A stretch of DNA of 60,000 nucleotides from Tubulanus polymorphus. Its lineage: Eukaryota; Nemertea; Palaeonemertea; Tubulaniformes; Tubulanidae. How positions within the stretch are numbered: position 1 is the first letter of the stretch; each line of letters opens with the position of its first letter. The stretch is from NCBI RefSeq assembly GCF_964204645.1, contig NC_134030.1, positions 15,778,447-15,838,446 of the forward strand, given 5' to 3'. The notes below the pieces were generated by a model. It saw nothing but the letters and a program-made list of their open reading frames with translations. It searched no databases and was not told the origin of the DNA. The position numbers and the translations under genes are program-made. Below, in pieces: positions 1-11,100 of this stretch.

Positions 1-278
1 CCTTACCCTTGGTCTCATTGATTTTAATGTGGAATAGAATTGAATTTTCTGAAATTTGCTAAATAAAACACAATTGAATTGGATTTGGTGTTTTTATTTG
101 TTCAATAAAGAAAATTGAATTAGATTTGATATTTTTTGCAGAATAAAATTTAATTGAATTTGTAGTTTGAGCACATGGCTAATTAGCATATCAAGGTCAT
201 CTATCCGATTTGAGAAAAAGCAATTATTCCCGGACTTTGCACAATGGTCAATAATATTTTCTGTACTGCTAATAAAAA
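1..278. repeat. AT-rich dispersed repeat, copy 1
   Basis: This AT-rich stretch contains no convincing gene. It resembles 9296-9470: both carry a TCTCATTGATTT start, recurring AATTGAATTGGATT-like runs and a shared GGCTAATTwkCATAT ending. It is the left flank of the DIRS element. The family is not recognised. Confidence 0.5.
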
Positions 279-280
279 TT

Positions 281-434
281 ACAATTTTTAGTATGAAAAT
301 TTGTATTCCCGAGTATACTTACCTGCAAAACATACTAGCCAGTAACCTTAGCTTGCTGGTATAACCGCCCGAAATTCAAATTGGCCTACTACTACCAGCC
401 GGTGGCGCCACCGGAAGTACGCTCATATAATTCT
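281..434. repeat. DIRS left inverted terminal repeat
   Basis: From about 327 inward the sequence is the near-identical reverse complement of 4413-4530, including a GGTGGCGCCACC palindrome. The outer part (281-326) has no match in the right repeat but is copied, inverted, in the internal complementary region. Confidence 0.9.
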
Positions 435-477
435 TGGGTAACATAACCCAATGAGCGGGGAGGCGGGAGGGACTAAA

Positions 478-580
478 ACGTATGTTTTGCAGGTAAGTAT
501 ACTCGGGAATACAAATTTTCATACTAAAAATTGTAATATTCCCTTCATATGCATTCCCTGCAAAACATGCTAGCCAGAAT
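478..580. repeat. DIRS internal complementary region
   Basis: The first half (478-534) is an exact or near-exact reverse complement of the left outer end (281-337). The second half (about 538-575) is complementary to the right outer end. They meet at an AAT/ATT trinucleotide, as expected for the splint that templates circle closure in DIRS elements. Confidence 0.88.
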
Positions 581-921
581 CCCACAGATTAGGAGGGACG
601 GCCAAGTTGAAAAACAAATACACCCAAAAAACGAACACAGACCCCCAAAAATAAGGAGAACTATGCTCACCTTTCGAGCTGAAAGACAGCGACCCGAACG
701 AATGAGATCCGATCCCTGCCGAGACGCTCCAAGGGTTAATAAAAATACACGGGTAGTCCCCTCTGTCCTACCACAACATCGCATACCCAAGAAAAAACAA
801 AAATTACTTGGTAATTACAGTACATGTCCAATTTCATCCCTGTGAAACCCAGACAGTAAACAAAGCGAACTGAAACACAAGATTCCCTGAATCGCAGGCA
901 AATCCTTCCAGTGAAAAAACC

Positions 922-2415
922 CTAATCCCCTGGACCCGACAGAAAGGGGTCCGCAGGAATACGCGAGTCAACCGGCTTAGGGGGACGCCTAACCCCTTGA
1001 GCCATAACTACAGAACCAATGGCCGTTAACGACCCTAACTGGCCTGACACGTCACGAAGATAGAAGGACGAGAACGTAGAGGGGGAGCCCCAGAAGGCCG
1101 CCTTACAGATTGCATCAATAGACGCGCCCATGAAGGCGGACCAAGAAGAAGCAAGCGATCTGACCTGATGCGAAACTACTTCCTGGGACTCTAGGGCTCC
1201 TTCCCTATTTAAAGCCTCTTTAATCAAGGTCCCACAATCCATCTCCCTACTGTATCTCTAGAGATATCCCTGTCCGAATTCTCCATTAGAGACAAAAACA
1301 ACCTTTCCCTCCCCTTTCTAAAGGGTAAGGTGCGAGCTAAATAAGCTTTGAGCGCCCTGACTGGGCAGAGAGCCCCATCTGGCAAATCATCCGAAACCCG
1401 ATAGGCTAAAGCCGGTATAGTCCATGACCTCCCTGCCGACGACGATTTTTGGTTCTTGGCCAAAAAACCAAGCCCAGGCCTCAAGGTGACCGAGCGATCA
1501 AGTGGACCAAAAACCACATGACCAGGCCTCACCGACAGAGCATGGAGCTCGGACCTCCGAGCTGCCATAGCCAAGCATAAAAGGAAAGCAGTCTTCCTGG
1601 TCAGTCTAGCCAAAGAAAGAACTTCTAATGGCTCATAAGGACGCTCCATTAAGTATTTCAAAACCACAGTCAGATCCCAAGGAGGAATATCTCTTGACAA
1701 CCCCGGCCGCTGAATCGAAAAACCCGCAATTAATTGGGCTATTCTAGGGTCATCTGTGACCGATGGACGACCTGCGGCCTTCAAGGTGTGCGCTATAGCC
1801 CTTGATAGTCACCAACAAGAGAAAATCTGCCACATCTACAGCGGGTAAGAGACAATCAACTTGTCGCCCACCGCACCAATCCTGGAACAGCTGCCACTTG
1901 GAATCATACTGGGCCCCAGTGGACGACCTCCTAGACCCCAGGATAAATTTGGCAGATGCCGACGAAAAACCTTGAGTCTGCAAGGATCGCTCGACAGTGG
2001 CCAAGCGTGTAGATTGAGCCATTGCAGGTTGGGGCCCTTGAGGCAGGAGAAACGGTTCCTGACGAAGCAGCCTGGGATGGTCGCAGAGTAGATGTAACAG
2101 CCTCACGAACCACGACTGAGCCGGCCAGCAAGGAGCTATCAGGAGAACGTTGCACGACTCCGTGTCCTCGATCCTGGACAGCACCTGATTCAGCAGAGGA
2201 GAGGGCGGAAACGCATAAGCGTGCAGACCCTCCCAATCTATCGACAGGGCATCCACCTGCCACGCCATTGCATCTTGAAATGGGGATACGAACACCGGGC
2301 ACCTGGCGTTGAACCTGGTCGCAAAAAGATCCAATACAGGGTGGCCCGTCAGAGACTTGACCCTGTTGGCCACAGACTGGTGAAGTACCCATTCCGTCGG
2401 GATCGCTTTGTCCTG
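922..2415 (-). pseudogene. DIRS bridge region and tyrosine recombinase, frameshifted
   Basis: After the RNase H end (VADALSR) comes the bridge common to this class (DLFATRFN, then a FPPSPLL motif), followed by a recombinase core-binding region. The catalytic domain has its first Arg in AARRSELHAL, the His-x-x-Arg box as HQVR, and the nucleophile Tyr in FYLRD near the end. The chain is split over three frames (2505-1750, 1784-1224, 1242-922). The breaks near 1780 and 1235 look like small indels. All catalytic residues I can check are present, so decay seems recent. Confidence 0.88.
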
Positions 2416-2856
2416 ACGCGAGAGGGCGTCGGCCACTACATTCCGCGCCCCGGCTAGGTGAGACACCGACAACTGAATGTTGTGGGCTTGAGCCCACAAC
2501 AGCACTTTCGTCGCTAGATGACAGCTGGAATGACCGGGTGCCCCCCTGATTTTTCAGATAAGCCCGGACTGTTGTATTGTCGGTCACTACCCAGACATGA
2601 CGGCCCTCAAACCTCAGGGCCTTCAACACTGCCAGAAGCTTGAGGTAGTTTATATGAAACTTCGACTCCCGGTCCGACCACACCCCCACCGCGACTCCTC
2701 GATGTGAGCACCCCATCCGTAATGGCTCGCATCCGTATACAGATAGACTGGAGCATGGAGCGGGCTAGGGATGCTCCCTGCGTCACATTCCGTGGAAGCA
2801 TCCACCATAGAAGGGCGCCCAACAGATGGGGGGGGGCGTGGGGGGCATAAACGCAT
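2416..2856 (-). pseudogene. DIRS RNase H domain, frameshifted
   Basis: RNase H removes the RNA strand during reverse transcription. The first acidic motif is in YTDASHYGWGAH, the second in INYLKLLAVLKAL-like sequence, and the third Asp in VVTDNTTVRAYL. These lie in two different frames (2856-2650 and 2716 onward), and the domain ends in a third. At least two indels therefore break it. The domain order RT, RNase H, YR is that of DIRS. Confidence 0.88.
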
Positions 2857-3835
2857 CCCAACTGAGACTTAAGGCAGCGCACGAGGTCTTCCCAGACCTC
2901 TGCAGCGGCCTGCCCAATGGAACTATGGCTGACATGGAGCTGATCTGACCCAGCACCCTGCTCCAATACCGAGCAGAGTGGGGAACTCCCTGTAACAGAG
3001 GACGAAGAGCCTGGCACAGCTTCAGTACTCTGGCTGCGGTGGGGCGAACGCGTCCCTGTCGCAAATCGAAGTCCATACCGAGGTATGTGAACTCCTGAGA
3101 CGGCGAAAGCCGGGACTTCTCTGTGTTGACTCTGAAGCCCAGGTCTTGTATCATGCCGAGGGTCAATTTGACCCCGCGGCGACACTCCTCGCAAGAGGCC
3201 CCTACTATCAGCCAATCGTCCAGGTAGACGTAAAGCCTTACCCCTCGAGATTGCAACTTTTTTTGAACGGCCCTGACTAGTTTGGTGAAGACCCAGGGTG
3301 CCGAGCTGAGCCCGAAGGGCAGAGAACGGAACTGATACACTTGCCCCTTCCACTTCACCCGGAGATATTTCCTGTAGCTGGGGTGGATAGGGACCTGGAA
3401 ATAAGCATCTTTTAGATCTATCGATGCTGCCCATTGACCCGGGCGTAACCCTTGAATGATCTCCTTTGGCGTGGTCATTTTGAACTTTTGACAATCGAGG
3501 TACTTGTTCAGCATCGACAGATCTATGACCGTTCTGAGACCTCCGGACGCCTTGGGTACTGTAAAAATTCTTGAGTACCAGCCCGGAGGCCCTGGATCCT
3601 CGACCAATTCCAGTGCCCTTTTGTCCCAGAGCTCTTGAATGGCTGGATCTATGTGCAGCTCCTGGCCCTGTTTGGGCTTCATGTCCTCCGGGGTCCTGGT
3701 CAAGGGTGGCCTCTCTCTGAACGACATGCGATACCCGGTCGAGACAACCCGAGTCAGCCAGGTATCGCCAAAAACCGCGGACCAGTGGGAACTGGGAGAC
3801 TGGTCCCTGGCCAGTGGGAGACTGGTCCCTGGCCT
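2783..3835 (-). pseudogene. DIRS reverse transcriptase domain
   Basis: This frame is open from about 3835 to a stop at 2783. It shows the DIRS/Ngaro-type polymerase: RPPLTRTPED near the start, FTVPKASGGLRTVIDLS (palm), ASIDLKDAYFQVPIH carrying the first catalytic Asp, FRSLPFGLSSAPWVFTK, and the active-site box YLDDWLI. The catalytic aspartates are intact. The frame ends just before the RNase H domain through a shift. A Gag-to-Pol frame change near 3840 may be natural, since DIRS ORFs often overlap. Confidence 0.93.
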
Positions 3836-3838
3836 TCA

Positions 3839-4412
3839 AAGCTCGTCCTTCCTCGCGAACTTCCGAAACCCCTGTCCTTTCTTGGGGACCTTTTCCCTTC
3901 CCCTTGAAGGACCTATTCCGGGCCTCGGGCTTGCCCAACTGCTGTCTAGGGGCTGAACCCCAACCAGACTTCTGTTGCAGCTTGGAGGACAAATCAACAC
4001 CGGAGGTCCCCTGGTCACCCGACTTCTTCGGAATACGCCACACTCCGGGCTTACTCTGAGTTTCCCTGATCTTCTGTGCCTGGACTGCAGCCGGACAACA
4101 CCAACTGGAAAACAAGCGAGACGAATCGCCGAGTGGAGCCCTGTATAAGGCCTTCTTCACTGGGTCCGGAAGTTTGGCATCCTTTAGCAACAACTGACGC
4201 GCCACCAGAGCCAAGTTAGCTTGCACCCTTATCGCTAAGGGTACCTGATGGCACAAGGACTTTGCTATAGACTGTAACAACCTATCCAAGACCACGACCT
4301 TGTCGGCTATCCCTACTTTACAATTCTTCACCAAACACGTGCGGATGGGTTCGTTGAAACGAGAAAACGCGATTAAAATGGGCAACCAGCTCAATGACAT
4401 TAACCATGCCAC
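3839..4412 (-). CDS. DIRS ORF1 (Gag-like)
   Basis: This frame begins with an ATG at 4412, about 20 bp inside the right terminal repeat. It encodes a basic N-terminal region of roughly 190 residues with a Lys/Gly/Arg-rich tail (FKGKGKGPQERTG), typical of a nucleic-acid-binding Gag. The same frame stays open to 2607, but below about 3830 it only shadows the polymerase frame and is probably not used. I see no zinc knuckle. The assignment rests on position and composition. Confidence 0.6.
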
Positions 4413-4553
4413 CGCGCCAAGAATTATATGAGCGTACTTCCGGTGGCGCCACCGGCTGGTGGTAGTAGGCCAAGTTGAATTTCAGGCGGTTATACCAGCA
4501 AGCTAAGGTTACTGGCTAGTATGTTTTGCAGGGAATGTATATGAAGGGAATAT
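4413..4553. repeat. DIRS right inverted terminal repeat
   Basis: The sequence is the reverse complement of the left repeat, with a few mismatches. Its outer end (GAAGGGAATAT) matches the second half of the internal complementary region. This is the 5' end of the element as transcribed. Confidence 0.9.
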
Positions 4554-4759
4554 ATTCCTCCCAAAAACCAAATCAACGATCTTGAAATACAATTTTAGAT
4601 CTAAAAATAAAACCTGGAAGTGAAACGGTAGACGATACCGCGGGTTCACGTGAACACCTGCTGATTTCTGTGGCTAAGCCAATCATAGAGGAGTCTTTGC
4701 TTTCTGATTTTCAAAACCAATATTTTTGCGATCAGATATTCAGATAAATTCTAACGAGG

Positions 4760-4940
4760 CCCGCTTTCAAAATTCAGCTACGTAGAGTTTGGAGAATGGA
4801 TAATGGATAATGAATGATCTGTATGAATATATGCCCAGTTGCCCATTCAAAGAGCCTTTGCCCTGGAAACCATGTCATTTAAATTCGCTCCATTTGTATA
4901 GTAATAGGCTCAGCCTACAGCTGGCCTAAAAATGATGAGC
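4760..4940. repeat. Dispersed repeat end, copy 1
   Basis: The sequence from TTTGGAGAATGGATAATG to GGCTCAGCCTAC recurs at about 7870-8030. It ends in a short hairpin (AGCC-TAC-GGCT in the second copy). It is probably one end of a non-autonomous element. Between the DIRS element and this repeat (4554-4759) I see no gene. Confidence 0.65.
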
Positions 4941-5009
4941 GAATCCAGGGATAACCATACTATGAAATATCAATGTCCTGCTATCAATAGTTATTTAAGA
5001 ATTGAGTTT

Positions 5010-5560
5010 AGAGGGTTTGAGGCAAAAGACCTCTACTAACCTGGACCTTCCACCCTAGAACTCCAAAATCGCTTAGGCACATCCTCTCCCCAGGAGGAAT
5101 CATATTAAGAAATAGCATCGTCCTATTATCAATGGTTCTTCTTGAATCGTGTTTACAAGATTTCATATGAATGACCTGTAGTGACCTTGACCTTTGAACC
5201 TTGGACCCCAAAATGGATAGGGCATATCCTCTCCCTAGGGGTAATCATACTAAATATCATAGTCCTGCGATCAACGATTTTTCTAGAATCGCGTACACAA
5301 GGTTTCACATGAATGACCTGTAGTGACCTTGACCTTTGACCGTTCGACACCAAAATCAATAGGGCAAATCCTCTCCTTAGGGATCATAATACGTAATATC
5401 ACGGTCCTGCTTGCAATGGTTCTTCTTGAATCACGTTCACAGTGTTTCACATCAATGACCTGTAGTGACTTTGGACCCCAAAATCAGACAGACGGACGGA
5501 GGCAGATACCAAGTCCCCCGCAACAACAACGGTTATTTTATAGAAGCGACAACTAGAGAC
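5010..5560. repeat. Tandem 142-bp repeat with ACGG tail
   Basis: ATGACCTGTAGTGACCTTGA recurs at 5171, 5313 and, in part, 5455, a period of 142 bp. About 3.6 units are present and the array ends in an (ACGG)-like run near 5490-5505. Core repeats followed by ACGG resemble pearl-type elements, but the core differs from the 154-bp family elsewhere in this window. The small ORFs here are by-products of the repeat. Confidence 0.75.
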
Positions 5561-5580
5561 CAACACTAATACCAGATTAA

Positions 5581-5653
5581 GAGATCAATGTGCTTTTCTA
5601 AATACAAACTACTCTGTGTACCTTTGTATTTTGTGAAGCACATTGATCTCTAA
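5581..5653. repeat. 73-bp foldback (hairpin)
   Basis: The arms start AGAGATCAATGTGCTT and end with the complement AAGCACATTGATCTCT. The arms are about 29 bp with a few mismatches and the loop is about 13 bp. No coding potential. Confidence 0.75.
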
Positions 5654-6536
5654 GTACTCTGTGTACCTTAGTCAAAATAGGATGAGGATGTAGTTATAGA
5701 TATCATGAGCTACAATTTTGCTATTGTCGGATTGATTGGTGGTAACAATCAATCTAAGCATCTTCAACATCCCATTTAAAACCTCTGCAGAAGTGCGGAT
5801 TTTGCCGAACTGGATGCAAGTTGGCCATTTTGTTTTCCGATCTGGCTGAAGATTAGGTTAAGGGTCCAAACATACATTACTAACTATTAATGTTTAATTT
5901 GATGCGATCGGCTCAGAAGTCACAGTGTACCTTTACAATAATACAATGAACCTATATTTTCTATCTGATCTAAGAGGGATCATACAATGAATCGCAAAGG
6001 CATACCGCGGGATTAAGATGCAGGATATATGCCGCCATTGGAAAAGTGTTGATGACTCTTACGTCTGGGCACATCTTTATGACCATCGTATGGGCGTGTG
6101 ATCGCATAAGATCATAAAATATATCACAAACGTGTGCTGCTGCAGCACCCAAAGCACCCCTTCTGGATCCGCGCCTGAATTACTTGCCAAAACTGGATGC
6201 AAAAACAAGTTTTCAAAATTTATGCCCCCGGTGGTTCACATTCAGGTACATGCGTAACTGCACTTTCCATCGAAATCTCTTAATCCGCTTAGTAGATATC
6301 AATGAAAATGCATTTCCAGCAACTTGTAGGTGGCGCTACTGGAGAACCATATGAGTTAACTAATTAAACCATACATCAATACAAGTGTCTTGTAAAGGGC
6401 TACTGACCACACATTGCAACCCCAAAATCAATCACCAACTGTTAAGGAGCTAGGAGCAAAAATCATTGTTTTCAGTCCCCTGGTGGCAGTTGTATGAACT
6501 AATCATGCAGGTTGGCATATTAAACACATGTCTATG
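5654..6536. repeat. Diverged repeat family left of TIR element
   Basis: No gene is supported. 6180-6365 is similar to 7610-7800: both have TTTTCAAAATTTA, a CCCC..GTGGTT block and AATGCATTT followed by AGGTGGCGCTAC. This suggests an old tandem or dispersed repeat later split by the element at 6537-7547. Confidence 0.5.
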
Positions 6537-7547
6537 CAGGGCGTAGCCACTGGTGCGACAACTGCGACATATGTCGCACCTATAATTGAACGTTATTCTG
6601 TATTTACATGGGGGGGGGGGTATCAAGTTCTTTTGAAGATGTCAGTGGTGCTAATACGTACGGAGGCGTTGGTAATGCACTTGAGATTTTCCGTGTAGGC
6701 CACATCTTACCCAGCGACTCAAGCGAGTTTTGTTTATAGTGTTTACGGTATCACATCTGGACCATGCACCTGATCTCACAGCATCAAAGTTGCCGAATTC
6801 AGAAGACTTTTTTCATATTACTTTAGAGCGACTCAAACCGGTATTCTTCTGGTTATATTTCACTGATTCTGTAGGTGTTTTTCGTTCATGAAAAATGGAC
6901 CATAATAAAGGATTTGACCAAAAAAATTCTGCTCAAGTGCCGAGACATGGAAACCGAGAAAATCGAGAGAGTACCGGTATTGATGTACAATAAGCTAACA
7001 TTAGTTTACTACGTATTCATCAATAAATGGTCAATGGCAGATCCAGCCTACCACTTATATCGAGGGGTACTCAGGTTTGCCGTTCTATTTTCCTAGTTCG
7101 TGGTTTTGACAGGCTCTTGTACTAACATGAATGTTTTATTCCGGGCAAGTATTCTGGAAGTAGTATAGAAAATGGTGTAAATGAATCTAAACGAAAATAA
7201 TTAACTTCAAGGGGGATAGATTTTATGCCCCAAATATGCTTAAAGATCGCATCTCAGAGCCTTGAAAAATCAAAATTTTCTGGGGGAGTGCCCCCTGGTC
7301 CCCCGTTTTGTGCTATGATATAGTTACCCTTCCAGTTCAGCAGGACTCAGAAACCGCTCTGGGAAGGTGAACCATCTGGATCAGCCCCTAGACCAAAGAT
7401 AACCTTAGAGGCATTATATTATCTACAGAAAAATTATTCAAATATGAGCTCTCATAGCCATCAGCACGCATCTCAGACATTTTAATGTTCAAAATTTTCT
7501 TGGGGGAGGATTGTCGCACGATTGAATTTTAGGTGGCTACGCCCCTG
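6537..7547. mobile_element. Non-autonomous TIR DNA transposon (hAT-like ends)
   Basis: The ends are CAGGGCGTAGCCAC (6537 on) and the complement GTGGCTACGCCCCTG (to 7547). CTATG lies directly outside both ends (6532-6536, 7548-7552), a likely target duplication. CAGGGGC termini are common in hAT elements, but those usually make 8-bp duplications, so the superfamily is uncertain. The interior has a G-run near 6610 and a 73-codon ORF without recognisable transposase motifs. Confidence 0.7.
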
Positions 7548-7552
7548 CTATG

Positions 7553-8040
7553 TACTTTTACCACGTTTTGTGATTTTCATAATAAACAGACCGCATTACA
7601 TGTGAAAAACAGATGCTGAAATGAGTTTTCAAAATTTACGTCCCCTAGTGGTTAGAATAGGAACTAATTATGAAGGGTTTGTTGTATTTAGTAACCAGGT
7701 ACATGTGTATCAATTTTGATAGAAATACCTTCACACGCTTAGTCGATATAGCTGAAAATGCATTTTTCAGCGTTTTTAAGGTGGCGCTACGGCAGAATCA
7801 TGTTATATAGTTATACTGTATTTTCCGGTGAATAAGCTAATTTTTCTAGCCTCAGGCCCAATTTAAAGAATCAGCTCCATAGGATTTGGAGAATGGATAA
7901 TGCTTTAATGATTGATTCTAATATATGCTCAGTTGCACAGTCAAAGGGCCTTGGCTCTGGAAACCGTGTCATTTAAATTCGCTCCATTTGTATAGTAGAA
8001 TGGCTCAGCCTACGGCTGGCTTAAAGATATTAAGTATATG
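7553..8040. repeat. Repeat tail, copy 2 of the 4760 family
   Basis: 7610-7800 continues the diverged repeat seen at 6180-6365. 7870-8030 matches 4770-4935, including AAATTCGCTCCATTTGTATAG and the terminal GGCTCAGCCTACGGCTGG hairpin. It ends about 35 bp from the PDSS1 splice donor at 8069. Confidence 0.65.
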
Positions 8041-8069
8041 ATTTGGTCTTGAGTGATTGTTCAGCATAC

Positions 8070-8150
8070 CTGTTTTACATAATTCCATGCTTGATCGACA
8101 TCTCCCTCTTCCTTAAATCTTCTCATTATTAATGTATTCAAATCTGGAAA
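8070..8150 (-). CDS. PDSS1 exon G (residues about 320-346)
   Basis: This 81-nt, phase 0-0 exon encodes [20 protein letters not shown] and a few more residues. It corresponds to the helix after the second Asp-rich motif; in vertebrate PDSS1 the same place reads FP.MN..IMRRF...GDVD. The acceptor is ..TTTTAAAG and the donor is GTATGC. It is the most 3' exon in the window, and the terminal exon should follow at lower coordinates or outside. Confidence 0.92.
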
Positions 8151-11100
8151 CTTTAAAACAAACGAAATCATGAACTAAATGATCTTTTATACCATGCAGA
8201 GGTATCTAGGCCAATTTCATTGCATCATCGCTTAATTGCAACAAATCAAATATGATCGATATTCTTGTATGCAATTTTCCATGCGCAAAAAAATAGTAAA
8301 GGTTTGCGAGCGACGCTGTAGACATTCAGAATGAAATTTTTTAGGAGCCAATCAGAATGCAGGATGAAACCGTAAATGGGATGTTGATCGTATCATATTT
8401 TCATCATATGCTATCATAAGATGATTGTTAAGGTGTGTGCCGAGTTAGAAAATCACAATACATGTATTCGGTTTATGTGTCAAATACACTTTCAGTTTAC
8501 ACAGTACAATCATTTTTATCTCGTGCTAAGCCAGATTTGTTGAAATGGAGCCAAAAATCGAATTTTTGCTTACAAATGAGGTTGTAACTTTAACACGAAG
8601 TCATGCAATCCACTATATTTTTGTGCAATATGTAGCTTGATCATGAGGCTAAAATCTGTTGGAAATGGATTTAGAATGTCGCGTTCATTTTCAGAGGAAT
8701 CGACAAATTTGTGAGGATTTTTAAGAAAATTGAAACGAGCATTTTGTTTCATAAAACGTCTAGAAGGCCGTTGTACATCGTTAACTTGATCTGATAATCC
8801 ATTAATCAGTCTATTAATCTGCTTGTATATTCGTGCCATTTTGTCGAATTTACTTTCTCATTTCCCAGTCATTGGACAGTCTCATTATATGTATATCTTA
8901 AATTTGATAGTTCTGGCGATTCTGTCTCCCCAGAACTATTTTATTATGAAAAAATTGTAGATTCAATCGATATGCTACATTGATGACGCCCGAACTGTCG
9001 CATTGGCCCAAACCCGACGCCGCGTTGATTGACATTAGACTATTAGATTTTCTTTCGGTTGAGCGTTTATTTTACGAAGAAAGTAATCATTTATGACATA
9101 GAGTACTGGCATTACTCATTACTTATTAGCCAACAGTTCATTCCACGTGCCATTGGTCCCACATCTGATTAGTCCAGCGACTCAATGGTCCCACAATTTT
9201 TCATTTGACTTACTGCGCCAGAGATATAAAGATCCGTGGATCTCTTGTTAAACGTTACACAGACAGTGAGATGAAGAGAACAATTATTTTGGATCAATTC
9301 TATCCTTCGTCTCATTGATTTGAATGCAAATTTCAAAATGCAATTCAGAATTTTGAATGCAATTTATCAAAATAAAATTGAATTGGATTCAATATTTTCA
9401 AGCGGAATAAATTGTGATTGAATTTGCAATGCAAACACTTGGCTAATTTTCATATGAAATTTCTCTCAGCTGTCTTAAGAGCAGCTTAGCGATAATTTAT
9501 GGATGGCATTTTACTTTTGTGCAAAGCCATTGCATTAGACAGCTAAAAATCTGGTTCCTGATCCCTTTAGAACCAACGATCCTCACCCCAGTTAGGCTAT
9601 AATAAATCCATTATATATGCTTTAATAGACAACTCACCTTTTGTGCAGCAAATAGTACTGGACCAGTGGCCAATCCTAATTTAAGATCAGCTGCAGTTGG
9701 TTTACCCATTAACTCAGTATTAGATATGAAATCTAATAAATCGTCTATTAATTGAAACGCTATACCAACATGTCTTCCATATAAATATGCTAACTGTGAG
9801 TCTTCTTCATCTGCACCACTCAATATAGCTACCTAGATATAACATATATGAATTCAAATTGAGAAATTAAGCACTAACATTATTTCAGCCCATTTGGATT
9901 TAGTTAATGAGCATTGGTTTGGTCAGGTGGAACTGGATGCATAAGATTGACACAGATGAGTTTGAGTAAAGTAAGTCATGGTTTCAATTAAACTATATAG
10001 GTTTGAAGAAATGCGCTATTAAACTTATTTTCGTATGACACCACACATCAGCTGGTACGAGTGTTGCAAATGAAACACTGCCAGACATGAACTTACTTCT
10101 GGTACATCAAATCAAATCACTTAATATCAAATCTTGGTAGACAATTTAGCAATTTGCTAAATCATCTAATGGAAAAGACATTCAGGATTTAGTATACCCT
10201 CAAACCCTAACACTAAGTTTCAAACCCATCAAGAATTGTTGGCTATATCATCCTAACAAGGTCTCAAGGGGATAGGGCACACTGAGTAAAATATGACACC
10301 CAACAGGAATAACATAAAAAGATCTCATATCATCATGATATTTCCCAGTGAAAGTGTGAGGTTTGAAATTGGCAAAATTATTGTTGGATATCTCTTGTAT
10401 TTTCACTTACATTTTCTTTTGTAACATTTTCAGTACTTCAATATCCTAAACAATATTATCTGATTTTTAGCACTTAGCACTTTGTCAGCACTCAGTTGCT
10501 TGAATCACTAGTATTTCATTAGAAGTAAAATGGAAATAACTTCTTAACACTGCTTGCAACTAGAATAATGCCTTGCGGCCTTAACCCTTAACCTGCCGGC
10601 AGCTGTAATGTTAAGTCTTTTGTGTGCCAGGCCTGCATTTTTCAAAGCGGTGTTAAGTTATCCCTATGATAAGGCTATCCCGGTGTTAAATTTCACTATC
10701 CCAGTGATTGTTATCACAGGGATAAATTCTCATTTTTCAAAAGCATTTTATCCCAGTGATAACTATCACCGGGATAAGAGCATTTATCCTGGTGATAACA
10801 ATAAGAAAATGGCTGACATTTCAATCTAATTTCTCATTTCAAGAACAAACTTATAGGATTTCTTGACATAATAGATTCCAATGCAAACATAAATGATTGA
10901 AAAATATATTCGCGGTTCACATCACAGGATATAGATGCAGATAGGTGTGTTGCTACGGTGGTAATTTTATATTTCAATTCATTTTAACACAGGGGCCAAA
11001 ATGTTTGTCACGGAACTCCTCCATTACGGCATTTTACATCTTAGCAATTGTGCTAAATGTATATTTTGTCTTAAGATTGGTTTTGTGTCCATATAGCGTA

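Larger units (their letters stand above)
279..4553 (-). mobile_element. DIRS retrotransposon, nearly complete, frameshifted
   Basis: This is a tyrosine-recombinase retrotransposon read on the minus strand. In order it has a Gag-like ORF, reverse transcriptase, RNase H, and a tyrosine recombinase that replaces the integrase of LTR elements. Inverted terminal repeats (281-434 and 4413-4553) and an internal complementary region (478-580) match both outer ends, which is the DIRS layout. Known DIRS elements use these repeats to close a circular DNA that the recombinase inserts without a target duplication. All catalytic domains are recognisable. The pol region changes frame several times, so this copy cannot act on its own. 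It lies beyond the last PDSS1 exon I can find. Confidence 0.93.

Noticed and set aside
1861-2457. Plus-strand ORFs across the DIRS element
   Set aside because: They are shadows of the minus-strand recombinase and RNase H frames.
2607-3838. Lower half of the 601-codon minus ORF as part of Gag
   Set aside because: It overlaps the RT domain in another frame and has no domain signal; the RT frame has all catalytic motifs.
5970-6152. Minus-strand 60-codon ORF as the missing last PDSS1 exon
   Set aside because: It shows none of the expected C-terminal residues and starts with no usable acceptor in frame.
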